The notes beneath the pieces were generated by a model, which saw only the letters and a list, made by a program, of their open reading frames with translations, had not been told where the DNA came from and did no database searches. Shown here piece by piece: positions 27,401 to 35,826 of a stretch of 64,000 nucleotides of DNA; the stretch's first letter is position 1; each line of letters begins with the position of its first letter. Position numbers and translations under genes: made by a program. Source of the stretch: Sphingobacteriales bacterium (GTDB taxonomy: Bacteria; Bacteroidota; Bacteroidia; Chitinophagales; UBA2359); assembly GCA_016700115.1 (NCBI GenBank), contig CP064999.1:2790001-2854000 (forward strand), read 5' to 3'.

Positions 27401-28563
27401 CTAAATGTAGCTCCTTTGTCAATGGATTTGTAAATGCATGCTTGGTTTGAACTGTTGTAAACACCAAGTAAAACAACATTAGGGTCAGTAGGGTGAAAAG
27501 CCAGGCCCCAAAAATTGTAAGTTCTTTCATACAAACCATAGGTCGTATTTACCACATGCTGGGAAGTGAAATTGTGATTGGGACCGCCGCTGTTGTTGTC
27601 AAATACGATGTTCCAGGTTTGTCCGGCGTTTACGGAACGGTAAATTCTTCTTCCAAAACTGGCGAGAACAGTCAAAGTATCGTCAGTTGCAAGCGTAACA
27701 AAATAGGGGCGCTTGGTGGCATCTACAGTGCGGTTTATAGTTGGGCACAACGTCCAGTTCATTCCATAGTTGGTAGATTTAAGCACCCCGGTTTCTGTTG
27801 CAGCATAAATCAATGCCGGATTTACCATGCTTGCTTCAATTTTTCCATAATAATAATCCCGGTTTGCGTAAGTATTGGTGCCATTAGGGAATTGAGAGTC
27901 TGTTAAAGTCCAGCTTTCTCCTTTGTCCTGCGACACCCAAAGGCCGCCATAAGAAAGTCCGGCAAACAAATTATCTGTATTGGATGGGTTAATATAAACG
28001 CGGTCGCAAAACCCACCCATCATATAAGAAGAAGGATTTGGTGCGGCCAAACATCTGGTAGGTTCGGCATGATAAGGGCCAATCATTCGCCAGGATCCTG
28101 AACAATCATTCCATGCCGGCTGGGTTGAACAATCATCTCTGTATTGACCGCCGGATAAATCCGATGAATTTTGAAGAATAAAACTGCGGATATCATCTTC
28201 GTCCCAAACCGGATGAGGCAGAGGTTGCCCGTTGATATCCATTTGTAGTTTTTGGGTGTTAATCCACAACTGGCAAAGCTTTCTGAGCTTACTTCGTTCG
28301 TTGGGATGTTTGACAAAATACGCCTGATATAAACTTTCGACTTTCAGAACATTTGCGTTGGGTTCCAACATGGCCAAGTACCAATCTGCCTGACTATGAT
28401 CGGCCTTGCTGCGTTCTCTGGCAGGGTCGGTTTCACAAGCTGTTCCGGTTGGGGTAATGCTTAGATTTTGGGCAATAGATATGCAGGTAGGCAGATTACT
28501 GCCAATCAATAAAAAAAGGAAACAATTAAACGTATAAATTAAATGCGTTAAATTTTTAATCAT
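24496..28563 (-). CDS. Secreted protein with BNR-type propeller, PKD and LamG domains, no sorting domain
   Basis: About 1355 residues. The start is set at the ATG at 28563 because a TATGTTTG -7 element lies at 28590-28583, which would put the ATG 17 codons upstream before the transcript, and because MIKNLTHLIYTFNCFLFLL gives a signal segment. Sortilin/BNR-like propeller repeats (VSQDKGESWTL, STNYGMNWTL, KSTNGGATWTL) fill residues about 190-830. A PKD domain (VSFEWTFEGGNPP) follows, then a LamG/concanavalin-like domain (ALQLDGVNQYATIP, ITAWIKRNG, LIDEVCIYDRTLS), then a PKD-like segment ending abruptly at VSVTIETW. Relatives normally continue into a T9SS C-terminal domain; none is present, so a 3-prime truncation is plausible. 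Role probably extracellular binding. Confidence 0.78.
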   Translation of the reverse strand: MIKNLTHLIYTFNCFLFLLIGSNLPTCISIAQNLSITPTGTACETDPARERSKADHSQADWYLAMLEPNANVLKVESLYQAYFVKHPNERSKLRKLCQLWINTQKLQMDINGQPLPHPVWDEDDIRSFILQNSSDLSGGQYRDDCSTQPAWNDCSGSWRMIGPYHAEPTRCLAAPNPSSYMMGGFCDRVYINPSNTDNLFAGLSYGGLWVSQDKGESWTLTDSQFPNGTNTYANRDYYYGKIEASMVNPALIYAATETGVLKSTNYGMNWTLCPTINRTVDATKRPYFVTLATDDTLTVLASFGRRIYRSVNAGQTWNIVFDNNSGGPNHNFTSQHVVNTTYGLYERTYNFWGLAFHPTDPNVVLLGVYNSSNQACIYKSIDKGATFSLLVNVSQNLNRTMPANLFFEVKPVAPSKIFVFSLFTQDTLYKYSSADGALLDKYRVGAELEAFDITHNNESVLYAGYYGSGEVKKSVNGGLNFTAMNPGYTSCPNYIHPDVRCIHAIGNTILIATDGGVSISEDAMSTTRSIGNFISAIDLWGFSSAFKSDIVAAGCDHGPTKIRRFDGEGGWLEVGGGDASDVTVNPVNDRWFYHNNGYNKYKRYINDNGTTSSYGVVENISFHRIEFHPNIWTTSYGISGNKVLISTDNLSTATDFYDFGETVNRFKIALKDPDIMYVLLSNNKIRKSTNGGATWTLITPPSGVTGGQTNIRDIEVGANPNELYALYGNFQTTCKVVKSGNAGVNWSNITGNLPSASAIQLVFQRGTNEGLYIALTGNGVYYRNNMMPEWVNLGSGLPMSGYWQNIYTVPAKNKYRMGSSRGAWEHELYETSYVHTLISTDKTSTSCMRDSIGFRDYSAYYGEVSFEWTFEGGNPPNSNLENPNVSYDTPGVYDVSLTVTDAIGNTDTQILTDFITVLPSVCEADTLAGNALQLDGVNQYATIPALNLNSNTVTITAWIKRNGTQNDWGGIVFCRGGNTTAGISIRSSNELRYHWNDGGYNWSSGLTVPDNDWTHIALVASPTSMKIYRNGIAATNTTTINPEEFNASINIGYDANSSSRYFKGLIDEVCIYDRTLSQGEIRELMHLTKKPQTESNLVGYYQFNNNNTGTIEYDKARVNHATLINGAERVLSTGPFAGGHSFRTSVTSAAVVDAPQVGWKLKFGSGTYPNGEIVLNRLHAVPDMLPPCSSYSSDHYYWILNNYGTNAIFTIPDSVYFYGIHVPSSENVGLNQYNLYRRNFNAEGNTWGVSPSIPVGLTEGNQGSFKFSNQNNLSSQGQYIITANLTQQNIAGQTQACINGTGSYSVEPLNEVNVSYTWLIASGNGVILSGQNTPQIEVQWLDNTPGQVSVTIETW

Positions 28564-28928
28564 AAGATAGAGAGGGTTTGCACAAACATAATTGAGATTG
28601 CAAAATACTGACATTCACAACGATTTCCAAACATAATCAGGTTAAGCGTACCCCTATGAATGGTAACAAACAGAATCGGTAAAAAACATTTGCTTAGATG
28701 AGAAACTAAAAAAGTTGCAACTAACCATTCTTTCATTCTCGGGTACTCACTCAATGCTGAATTTTAATTTCTGCATTTCTGCTTTACAAATCTTTGATTT
28801 TTTCCCTTTCATAATGGTTAAATCTTAAAACCAAAACTAATAACATCGTGGTTTTCCGATGGTAAAAAGGGAAGAAATGGGGCTTTTTTAATGAAAATAA
28901 AGAAGGTTCAAAAAAAAATTATCATTTT

Positions 28929-28968
28929 GTGGTAAAAAGTGGAGGAAAGTGGAGGAAAGTGGTAACTT
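28929..28968 (+). promoter_or_regulatory. MraZ operator: four GTGG boxes at 10-bp spacing
   Basis: GTGG occurs at 28929, 28939, 28949 and 28959, exactly 10 bp apart and so on one face of the helix, in the run GTGGAGGAAAGTGGAGGAAA. MraZ binds tandem TGGG-like boxes with 5-bp gaps in front of its own gene in other bacteria; this is the expected position. TAACTTTA at 28963-28970 resembles a -7 element, so bound MraZ would cover the promoter. The mraZ ATG is 44 bases after the last GTGG. Confidence 0.75.
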
Positions 28969-29005
28969 TACCCAAAAATTTACATTTACCTGACAAAATG
29001 GGAAA

Positions 29006-29470
29006 ATGAGCGGGTTTTTAGGCGAAATAGATTGCAAAATTGACCTGAAAGGCAGATTAGTAATGCCTGTTCGGTTTACCAAACAAATGCCGGCTGAGAA
29101 TAACACCGGGTTTGTGGTCAACCGCGGGATAGAAAAATGCCTGACCCTTTACACATTTCCTGAATGGGAGCGGGTAACGAAAGAATTAGAAGATTTGAAT
29201 TTTTACAACACAGAGCAAATACGCTTTGTGCGACAGTTTTTTAGGGGAGCAAACGAGGTGATGTTAGATTCAAATAACAGACTGTTATTGCCCAAACGAC
29301 TATTGGATTATGCAGAGATTGAATCGGATGTCATTTTGTTGGGGTATTTTAACCGTATAGAGATTTGGTCAAGTAAAATATATGATGAAGTCATGGATGT
29401 GGATCCCGTCAAATTTGCAAGTTTAGCAAATACCATTATGGGCGAGGACAGAGTAAAGAAGACCAACTAA
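29006..29470 (+). CDS. mraZ: Transcriptional regulator MraZ
   Basis: A 154-residue DNA-binding protein that autoregulates the dcw operon. It shows the two SpoVT/AbrB-like half-domains: DLKGRLVMP at about 13-21 and DSNNRLLLP around 93-101. The surrounding FLGEIDCKID and YFNRIEIWSSKIYDE blocks are typical. It heads the division and cell-wall cluster, 42 bp before rsmH, with its own operator boxes just upstream. An in-frame upstream ATG is absent; the ATG at 29006 gives the standard MraZ N-terminus. Confidence 0.95.
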   Translation: MSGFLGEIDCKIDLKGRLVMPVRFTKQMPAENNTGFVVNRGIEKCLTLYTFPEWERVTKELEDLNFYNTEQIRFVRQFFRGANEVMLDSNNRLLLPKRLLDYAEIESDVILLGYFNRIEIWSSKIYDEVMDVDPVKFASLANTIMGEDRVKKTN

Positions 29471-29512
29471 AAAATTTTTGAATGGAGTTCCCATTAAACT
29501 ACAAATTAGCCA

Positions 29513-30424
29513 ATGACAGAAAACCACCTATATCACCAACCGGTATTGCTACAGGAAGCTGTTGAAGCGCTGCAAATTGCAGCGGACGGCATTTATGTAG
29601 ATGTTACTTTTGGTGGAGGGGGTCATTCAAAGGCTATTTTAGAGCAATTAGGGAATTTCGGAAGGTTAATTGCATTCGATCAGGATCAGGATGCTCTCCA
29701 AAACACATTCACTGATTCCAGATTTACCTTCGTACCTCATAACTTCAAACACCTGAAACGCTTTTTGCGCCTGTACAATATCAATCAGGTGGATGGAATT
29801 TTAGCCGACCTTGGTGTTTCCTGGCATCAGTTTAATACTCCCAATCGCGGATTTTCCATAAGATTTGGATCTGAAGCGTTAGATATGCGCATGAGTGCTG
29901 ATAATGAATTGAGTGCTTATGAGGTGCTTAATAAATACCCGGCCGAAAATCTTGCGCAGATTTTTAAGGATTTTGGAGATATCCCCAATGCCCGGAAATT
30001 AGCCAATGCCATTGTACAAGAGCGAAAAAAACGACCGGTTGATACTATTCAACAGCTATTGGTATTGGCCGAACCTTTGTGCATCGGAAAACCCCAGCAA
30101 TATTTAGCTCGGGTATTTCAGGCTGTCAGAATGGAAGTAAACAAAGAAGTGGCCGCTCTTCAGGCATTATTGGAACAAAGCGTAGAGGCACTTCGCACGG
30201 GTGGTTTGCTTGTAGTCATTTCTTATCATTCAGTGGAAGACCGGATGGTTAAAAATTTCATCAAAACTGGAAGTATTGATGGCATCGTACAAAGAGACCT
30301 TTATGGCAATAGTAATATCCCGTTGGTTGGAGTTAACAAAAAAATAATTACCCCAACAGAAAACGAAATCAGGCAAAATCCAAAAGCAAGCAGTGCTAAA
30401 ATGCGGGTTGCCCGGAAAAAATAA
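29513..30424 (+). CDS. rsmH: 16S rRNA (cytosine(1402)-N(4))-methyltransferase RsmH
   Basis: RsmH (MraW) methylates N4 of C1402 in the ribosomal P-site region of 16S rRNA using S-adenosylmethionine. The 303-residue length is standard. Visible are HQPVLLQEAVEAL, the SAM-binding VDVTFGGGGHSKAIL at about 27-41, ADLGVSWHQF, RGFSIRFGSEALDMRM and the C-terminal ISYHSVEDRMVKNFIK. It keeps the second position in the dcw cluster, as in most bacteria. Confidence 0.96.
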   Translation: MTENHLYHQPVLLQEAVEALQIAADGIYVDVTFGGGGHSKAILEQLGNFGRLIAFDQDQDALQNTFTDSRFTFVPHNFKHLKRFLRLYNINQVDGILADLGVSWHQFNTPNRGFSIRFGSEALDMRMSADNELSAYEVLNKYPAENLAQIFKDFGDIPNARKLANAIVQERKKRPVDTIQQLLVLAEPLCIGKPQQYLARVFQAVRMEVNKEVAALQALLEQSVEALRTGGLLVVISYHSVEDRMVKNFIKTGSIDGIVQRDLYGNSNIPLVGVNKKIITPTENEIRQNPKASSAKMRVARKK

Positions 30425-30458
30425 GCATGGTTCAAACTTAATTACAATCGCAAAGCAA

Positions 30459-30800
30459 ATGGCAACAAATTTCATACAGCGCTTTTTATACCGTTTAAAA
30501 TCAATGATTTTAAGCGGTCAGGAATATGATGAGCGCAGCTTAATCGCCAACAATTTGCGCTATATTTTTTTCCTTGCTTTTATTGCAGTTATCTATATCG
30601 CCAATGCGAGATATGCCGAACGAAGCATGAGACAATTAAACACTATTCAAAGTGAACTAAAAGAACTGAGATGGCAATACATGACCTCAAAGTCAAAACT
30701 GATGATCAGGAGCAAACAAAGTGAAGTTGCAAAAATGGTAAAGCCTCTCGGATTGGAAGAACTCAACGAGCCCCCGAAAAAAATTATAGTCAAGGATTAA
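30459..30800 (+). CDS. ftsL: FtsL-like cell division protein
   Basis: A 113-residue bitopic protein with one membrane helix (about 31-48, IFFLAFIAVIYIANARY) and a short periplasmic coiled coil (ERSMRQLNTIQSELKELRW), the FtsL layout. In Bacteroidota the gene between rsmH and ftsI is an FtsL-like protein with weak similarity to the E. coli one. FtsL bridges FtsQ/FtsB to the FtsWI synthase. The ATG at 30459 is preferred: the longer reading from 30393 overlaps the end of rsmH and adds a non-conserved basic stretch. The 34-bp gap to rsmH fits the rest of the operon. Confidence 0.8.
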   Translation: MATNFIQRFLYRLKSMILSGQEYDERSLIANNLRYIFFLAFIAVIYIANARYAERSMRQLNTIQSELKELRWQYMTSKSKLMIRSKQSEVAKMVKPLGLEELNEPPKKIIVKD

Positions 30801-30859
30801 AAATTACCAAAAACATTTCTTAGAAACGATTTTCCGAATATTCATTAACATCTCCCCAA

Positions 30860-32965
30860 ATGAGCATCAAACGCGATATAAGTTGGCGCATCAATTTGTT
30901 CTTCCTGCTTTTATGTGGGATGGGGGTCATGATTATGGCGTTTGCCCTAAAAATTCAGGTAATAGAAGGAGACTATTGGCGAAAACAGGGCATCAATACG
31001 ACGAGAGTTGACACTATAGAAGGCGAAAGGGGAAATATCTATTCCGAAGACGGAAGATTGCTCGCAACTTCATTGCCGGTATTCGACATTCGTATGGATA
31101 TGCGCATTTTAGATGATAGTTTGGTGAAACAAATGGATACTTTGGCTACCTGTTTATCGGCGTACTTTAAAGACCGAAGTAAAGAAGATTACCTTGAAAA
31201 ATTAGTCAATGGCAGAACCCCTCCTCAAAATGCCTATTTGTTGATAAAATCCAATGTTGATTACGATGATTTACCGGTCATCCGCAACTTCCCGATTTTT
31301 AAACTCGGAAGATTTAAAGGCGGGTTAATCATTGAAAGCCGCACAAAAAGAGAACAACCTTTTGGAATGTTGGCCCGAAGAACGATAGGTTATTTCAGGG
31401 AAAACGCGCAACAAGTTGGAATTGAAGCCACTCAGGATGCTTTTTTACGAGGAACCCAAGTGCCTCGTTCTATGTATCGTTCCATGGCAAATACATGGGT
31501 GCCTATCTACGAACAATTTGGAGAAGAGCCTCAGAATGGGAAAGATGTTTATACCACTATAGACATTAACCTTCAGGATATTTTAGACAGCTCGCTAAGA
31601 AACGCATTGCAAAAGTACCGCGCAGACCATGGATGTGCTATTGTGATGGAGGTGAAAACCGGTAAAATAAAAGCTATTTCCAATCTTGTGTTAAATTCTG
31701 ATGGCTCCTATATCGAAGACTTTAACTACGCAATCGGAGAAAAAGGCGATCCGGGTTCAACCTTTAAAATCGCTGCTTTGGCAACCCTACTCGATGCCGG
31801 GTTTATTACTGATACCACCACCATTGATATTGAGGGCGGAAGGAAAAAATATCACAATAAATGGATGGAGGATGTGGCTAAACATCCGGTTGATTCTATT
31901 TCAGTAGCAAGAGCAATTGAAATTTCTTCAAATGTGGGCATTTCAAAACTAATTGACCAATATTACCGCAAAGCCCCGGGTGAATTTATTGATGCTTTAG
32001 AGCGAATGGGTCTGACAAAACCGGTCGGAATTGATATACAGGGTGAACCTTTTCCGGTTGTAAAAAGACCAACTGATAAAGATTGGAGCGGAATTACCCT
32101 TACTCAAATGTCTATCGGATATGAAATAGAATTCACGCCCTTGCAATTGCTTACCTTTTTTAATGCAATAGCCAATGACGGAATGATGATGCAGCCTTAT
32201 TTAGTAAACAGCATCAAAGATATGAGCACTGAGATCAAACAGTTTAAACCCACCATTTTGAAAAGGCAAATCTGTAAAAAATCTACTGCTCAGAAAATAC
32301 GGGAAATAATGAAAGGTGTTGTTGAACGAGGCACTGCTAAAAGCATTTATAATCCCAATTTTTCGATGGCCTGTAAGACAGGTACAGCTCGAATTGCCAA
32401 AGAAGATCAGGGTTATAAACCGGTATATCAGGCTTCTATCGCAGGTTTTTTTCCGGCCGAGAAACCGGAGTATTCCTGTATTGTTGTCATAAAATCGCCT
32501 ACTTCCGGTGAATATTACGGTGGGCAGGTGGCAGCTCCGGTTTTCAGGGATGTGGTTGAAAAATACTACTCTCTGAAAATGACCTCTCAAGTAGCCATCA
32601 ACCAATCCGACAACAGTCAGGAGGAAAAAATACTTCCTCCTATGATTAAAAGTGGCTACAAATCTGATTTGAAAGCCATCTATGACTTTTTCGGAATTAA
32701 ACATCAGACACTGCCTTCTAAAGCTGAAATAACCGATTGGGCAATTCCCGACCGGAAAGAAAAGAAAATCGCACTAAAAAATATGACCGTCATAGACAAT
32801 CTGGTACCCAATGTTATGGGAATGGGGCTTCGTGATGCTGTTTATCTGCTCGAATCGCAAGGTCTAAAGGTCAAGTTTTCGGGGTATGGTCAGGTAGTCG
32901 GTCAAAATCCAAGCTATGGAGCACGATTTAAAAAAGGAGATGTAGTTGCAATTGATTTGAATTAA
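30860..32965 (+). CDS. ftsI: Septal peptidoglycan transpeptidase FtsI (PBP3 type) with PASTA domain
   Basis: A class B penicillin-binding protein, 701 residues, that cross-links septal peptidoglycan together with FtsW. It has one N-terminal membrane helix (about 13-31) and a pedestal domain beginning GERGNIYSEDGRLLATS. The transpeptidase domain has all three active-site motifs: S300-TFK, S356-SN and K506-TG. One PASTA domain occupies the last 60 residues (VPNVMGMGLRDAVYLLESQG). The single PASTA is usual in Bacteroidota and is absent from E. coli FtsI. Gaps of 59 and 22 bp link it to ftsL and murE. Confidence 0.95.
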   Translation: MSIKRDISWRINLFFLLLCGMGVMIMAFALKIQVIEGDYWRKQGINTTRVDTIEGERGNIYSEDGRLLATSLPVFDIRMDMRILDDSLVKQMDTLATCLSAYFKDRSKEDYLEKLVNGRTPPQNAYLLIKSNVDYDDLPVIRNFPIFKLGRFKGGLIIESRTKREQPFGMLARRTIGYFRENAQQVGIEATQDAFLRGTQVPRSMYRSMANTWVPIYEQFGEEPQNGKDVYTTIDINLQDILDSSLRNALQKYRADHGCAIVMEVKTGKIKAISNLVLNSDGSYIEDFNYAIGEKGDPGSTFKIAALATLLDAGFITDTTTIDIEGGRKKYHNKWMEDVAKHPVDSISVARAIEISSNVGISKLIDQYYRKAPGEFIDALERMGLTKPVGIDIQGEPFPVVKRPTDKDWSGITLTQMSIGYEIEFTPLQLLTFFNAIANDGMMMQPYLVNSIKDMSTEIKQFKPTILKRQICKKSTAQKIREIMKGVVERGTAKSIYNPNFSMACKTGTARIAKEDQGYKPVYQASIAGFFPAEKPEYSCIVVIKSPTSGEYYGGQVAAPVFRDVVEKYYSLKMTSQVAINQSDNSQEEKILPPMIKSGYKSDLKAIYDFFGIKHQTLPSKAEITDWAIPDRKEKKIALKNMTVIDNLVPNVMGMGLRDAVYLLESQGLKVKFSGYGQVVGQNPSYGARFKKGDVVAIDLN

Positions 32966-32987
32966 CAAACATAAAACAAAGATAAAA

Positions 32988-34463
32988 TTGCCGGTATTAA
33001 GCAACATATTATATAAGGTAGCGCTCAAAGAAGTGCTGGGCAGCACGAATCTTGAAGTTGAACATCTTTGTTTAGACTCAAGGCTTGTTCAACCCAATAC
33101 TTTGTTCGCAGCTATCAGTGGCACTCTTTCAGATGGGCATGCTTTTATAGGCGATGCTATTCTTAAAGGTGCAATTGTTATCCTTTGCGAAAAAATGCCG
33201 GAAGCTATTCAAACCAATATCACTTATATCAGAGTAGATAATGTTGCCGAAGCCTTAGGAATTATAGCAGACAATTTTTACGACAATCCTTCCTCAAAAT
33301 TGAAGGTGGTTGGAGTTACAGGTACTAATGGCAAAACCACTACCACCACATTATTGTATCAACTGTTTTTGAAACTTGGTTTTAAAACCGGATTGATTTC
33401 GACCATTCAATATTTCATCAATCACCGCGTGTATGATTCAACACATACAACCCCTGATTCCATTCAACTGAACCGATTATTGAATGAAATGGTCAATGAA
33501 GGATGTACTTATTGCTTTATGGAGGTAAGTTCACATGCAATGGTGCAATTCAGAGTTAATGGGATACACTTTGCCGGAGGTATTTTTACCAATATCACCC
33601 ACGATCATCTTGATTTTCATCTGACTTACGACAACTATATAAAAGCTAAAAAGTCTTTTTTTGATATGCTGCCTTCTCAGGCTTTTGCTTTAGTCAATGC
33701 AGATGACAAAAACGGTAAGGTCATGCTGCAAAACACAGGAGCCCGGAAATTTACTTATGCCCTCAAATCACCGGCTGATTTTAAAGCAAAAATTCTCGAA
33801 AATTCCTTTGACGGATTAGTCCTTTTGATGGACGGTCAAGAACTGCATACCCATCTCATTGGAGAGTTTAATACCTACAATTTAACTGCTGCTTATGCAG
33901 CCGCAATGCTCCTGATTGATGAAAAAATCAATATACTGACCCATTTAAGTGCTTTAAAAGCTGCAGAAGGGCGGTTTGACAATGTGAGTAATCAGGAACG
34001 AACCATTATAGGCATTGTTGATTATGCCCATACCCCTGATGCGCTTGAAAAGGTATTGCAAACCATCAATCATATCAGAACCAAAAACGAACAACTCATC
34101 ACTGTAGTGGGATGTGGTGGAAACAGAGATAAAGCCAAACGTCCGGTCATGGCAAAGTTGGCCTGTGAATTAAGTGATAGGGTCATTCTGACTTCTGACA
34201 ATCCGAGATATGAGGATGCAGAAGCTATTATTAATGACATGAAAGCCGGAGTTAGCCCTCAATATTCCGGTAAAGCCATCTCCATCACCAATCGCCGGGA
34301 AGCTATTAAAACCGCTTGTATGCTGGCTAAAAAAGGGGATATCATACTCGTTGCAGGCAAGGGGCATGAAAAATATCAGGAAATCAATGGCATCCGGCAA
34401 CACTTTGACGATAAGGAAGAATTACAGACCGCTTTAAATCAAATTTCGGGTTTAAAAACATAA
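32988..34463 (+). CDS. murE: UDP-MurNAc-tripeptide ligase MurE (meso-DAP type), TTG start
   Basis: MurE adds the third stem-peptide residue in the cytoplasm using ATP. The P-loop GVTGTNGKTTTTT is near residue 110. The motif D404-NPR is the one found in ligases that use meso-diaminopimelate; L-lysine enzymes have a different motif there. The SSHAM block and the CGGNRDKAKRPVM segment are also conserved. The start is TTG at 32988: no ATG or GTG fits, and the residues directly after it (LSNILYKVALKEVLGST) are the normal MurE N-terminus. It lies 22 bp after ftsI. Confidence 0.94.
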   Translation: MPVLSNILYKVALKEVLGSTNLEVEHLCLDSRLVQPNTLFAAISGTLSDGHAFIGDAILKGAIVILCEKMPEAIQTNITYIRVDNVAEALGIIADNFYDNPSSKLKVVGVTGTNGKTTTTTLLYQLFLKLGFKTGLISTIQYFINHRVYDSTHTTPDSIQLNRLLNEMVNEGCTYCFMEVSSHAMVQFRVNGIHFAGGIFTNITHDHLDFHLTYDNYIKAKKSFFDMLPSQAFALVNADDKNGKVMLQNTGARKFTYALKSPADFKAKILENSFDGLVLLMDGQELHTHLIGEFNTYNLTAAYAAAMLLIDEKINILTHLSALKAAEGRFDNVSNQERTIIGIVDYAHTPDALEKVLQTINHIRTKNEQLITVVGCGGNRDKAKRPVMAKLACELSDRVILTSDNPRYEDAEAIINDMKAGVSPQYSGKAISITNRREAIKTACMLAKKGDIILVAGKGHEKYQEINGIRQHFDDKEELQTALNQISGLKT

Positions 34464-34539
34464 ATATGTAAATAAGAAGAAGCAGGCAGTTCAAGAAGAC
34501 TGGAAAATGCTGAAAATTGTTAATTATTAATTTTTTATT

Positions 34540-35790
34540 GTGCTCTATTATTTTTTTGATTATTTGGCAAAATACAATGTTTCCGGTGCAGGAATGTTTA
34601 AATACATTTCGTTTCGGGCAGGGTTAGCCATAATTATTTCATTGGTCATCACCATTGTTTTTGGAGGACGCTTGATTGCCAAGCTGCATAAAATGCAGGT
34701 TAGCGACGATATCCGACAATTGGGGCTGGCCGGTGAAGAAAAAAAGAAAGGCACACCAACGATGGGCGGTTTAATTATTTTGTTTGCCATTCTTCTGCCA
34801 ACCTTATTGCTTGCTAAAGTGCTGAACATCTATATCATATTGATGCTTCTTACCACGATTTGGATGGGTACAATCGGGTTTATTGACGATTATATCAAAG
34901 TCTTTAAACGCGACAAAGGAGGAATGCGGGCCAGAACCAAACTAATAGGGCAAGTGGGATTAGGACTGATTGTGGGCAGTATCATGTATTTCCATCCAAA
35001 TATTGTGATTCGTGAAGACATTTCCAATACCCCTCAAAAAACCTTTTACAAAGAAGAATATCGGTTTACCACAAAAGTTGATGGAGTTAAAAAAGTGTTG
35101 GTGGACTATAAAGCAGCGGTAACCAACGTGCCATTTCTGAAAAACTATAAGTTTGATTATGGTAAACTGCTTGCTTTTTTAGGGGATAACTACCATAAAT
35201 GGGCATTTTTAATTTATATCCCGGCAGTCATATTTATTGTAACTGCTGTTTCAAATGCTGCAAATCTTACAGATGGTATTGACGGATTAGCCACAGGAAC
35301 ATCAGCGATAGCAGGTACATGTTTAGGAATATTGGCCTATTTGTCAGGCAATGCCATAACAGCTACTTATCTGAACATTATGCACTTACCCGATACCGGA
35401 GAACTGGTCATTTTTTCCGCTGCATTTATCGGTGCTTGCATCGGTTTTTTGTGGTATAATGCTTTTCCGGCTCAAGTATTTATGGGAGATACAGGCAGCC
35501 TGACACTCGGTGGCATCATCGCAACTTTGGCTGTTGCTGTTCGCAAGGAATTGTTGATACCTATTCTTTGCGGTATTTTTGTCATCGAAAATGCATCTGT
35601 GCTGATGCAGGTGGCATACTTCAAATATACGAAAAGAAAGTATGGAACCGGGCAAAGGATATTTCTGATGTCGCCCTTACACCATCATTATCAGAAAAAA
35701 GGAATACATGAAGCAACAGTTGTAACGAGGTTTTGGATTGTCGGCATTCTACTGGCCGTTTTGACATTTATTACTCTGAAAATCAGATAA
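34540..35790 (+). CDS. mraY: Phospho-MurNAc-pentapeptide transferase MraY, GTG start
   Basis: MraY transfers phospho-MurNAc-pentapeptide to undecaprenyl phosphate to make lipid I in the inner membrane. About ten hydrophobic helices are visible. Family signatures are GTPTMGGLIIL, FIDDYIKVFKRDKGG, NLTDGIDGLATG, the FMGDTGSLTLGG block and MSPLHHHYQKKG. At 416 residues it is longer than the E. coli enzyme (360) because of an insertion at about 165-220 (EDISNTPQKTFY onwards), which other Bacteroidota also have. The start is GTG at 34540. The 76-bp gap to murE is among the larger ones in the cluster. Confidence 0.95.
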   Translation: MLYYFFDYLAKYNVSGAGMFKYISFRAGLAIIISLVITIVFGGRLIAKLHKMQVSDDIRQLGLAGEEKKKGTPTMGGLIILFAILLPTLLLAKVLNIYIILMLLTTIWMGTIGFIDDYIKVFKRDKGGMRARTKLIGQVGLGLIVGSIMYFHPNIVIREDISNTPQKTFYKEEYRFTTKVDGVKKVLVDYKAAVTNVPFLKNYKFDYGKLLAFLGDNYHKWAFLIYIPAVIFIVTAVSNAANLTDGIDGLATGTSAIAGTCLGILAYLSGNAITATYLNIMHLPDTGELVIFSAAFIGACIGFLWYNAFPAQVFMGDTGSLTLGGIIATLAVAVRKELLIPILCGIFVIENASVLMQVAYFKYTKRKYGTGQRIFLMSPLHHHYQKKGIHEATVVTRFWIVGILLAVLTFITLKIR

Positions 35791-35826
35791 GATTAAATCA
35801 ACGAATTAAGCAATTAAAATTTAGCA

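Noticed and set aside
30393..30458. Upstream start for the FtsL-like gene
   Set aside because: It would overlap the end of rsmH and add a basic stretch not expected in FtsL; the ATG at 30459 fits operon spacing.
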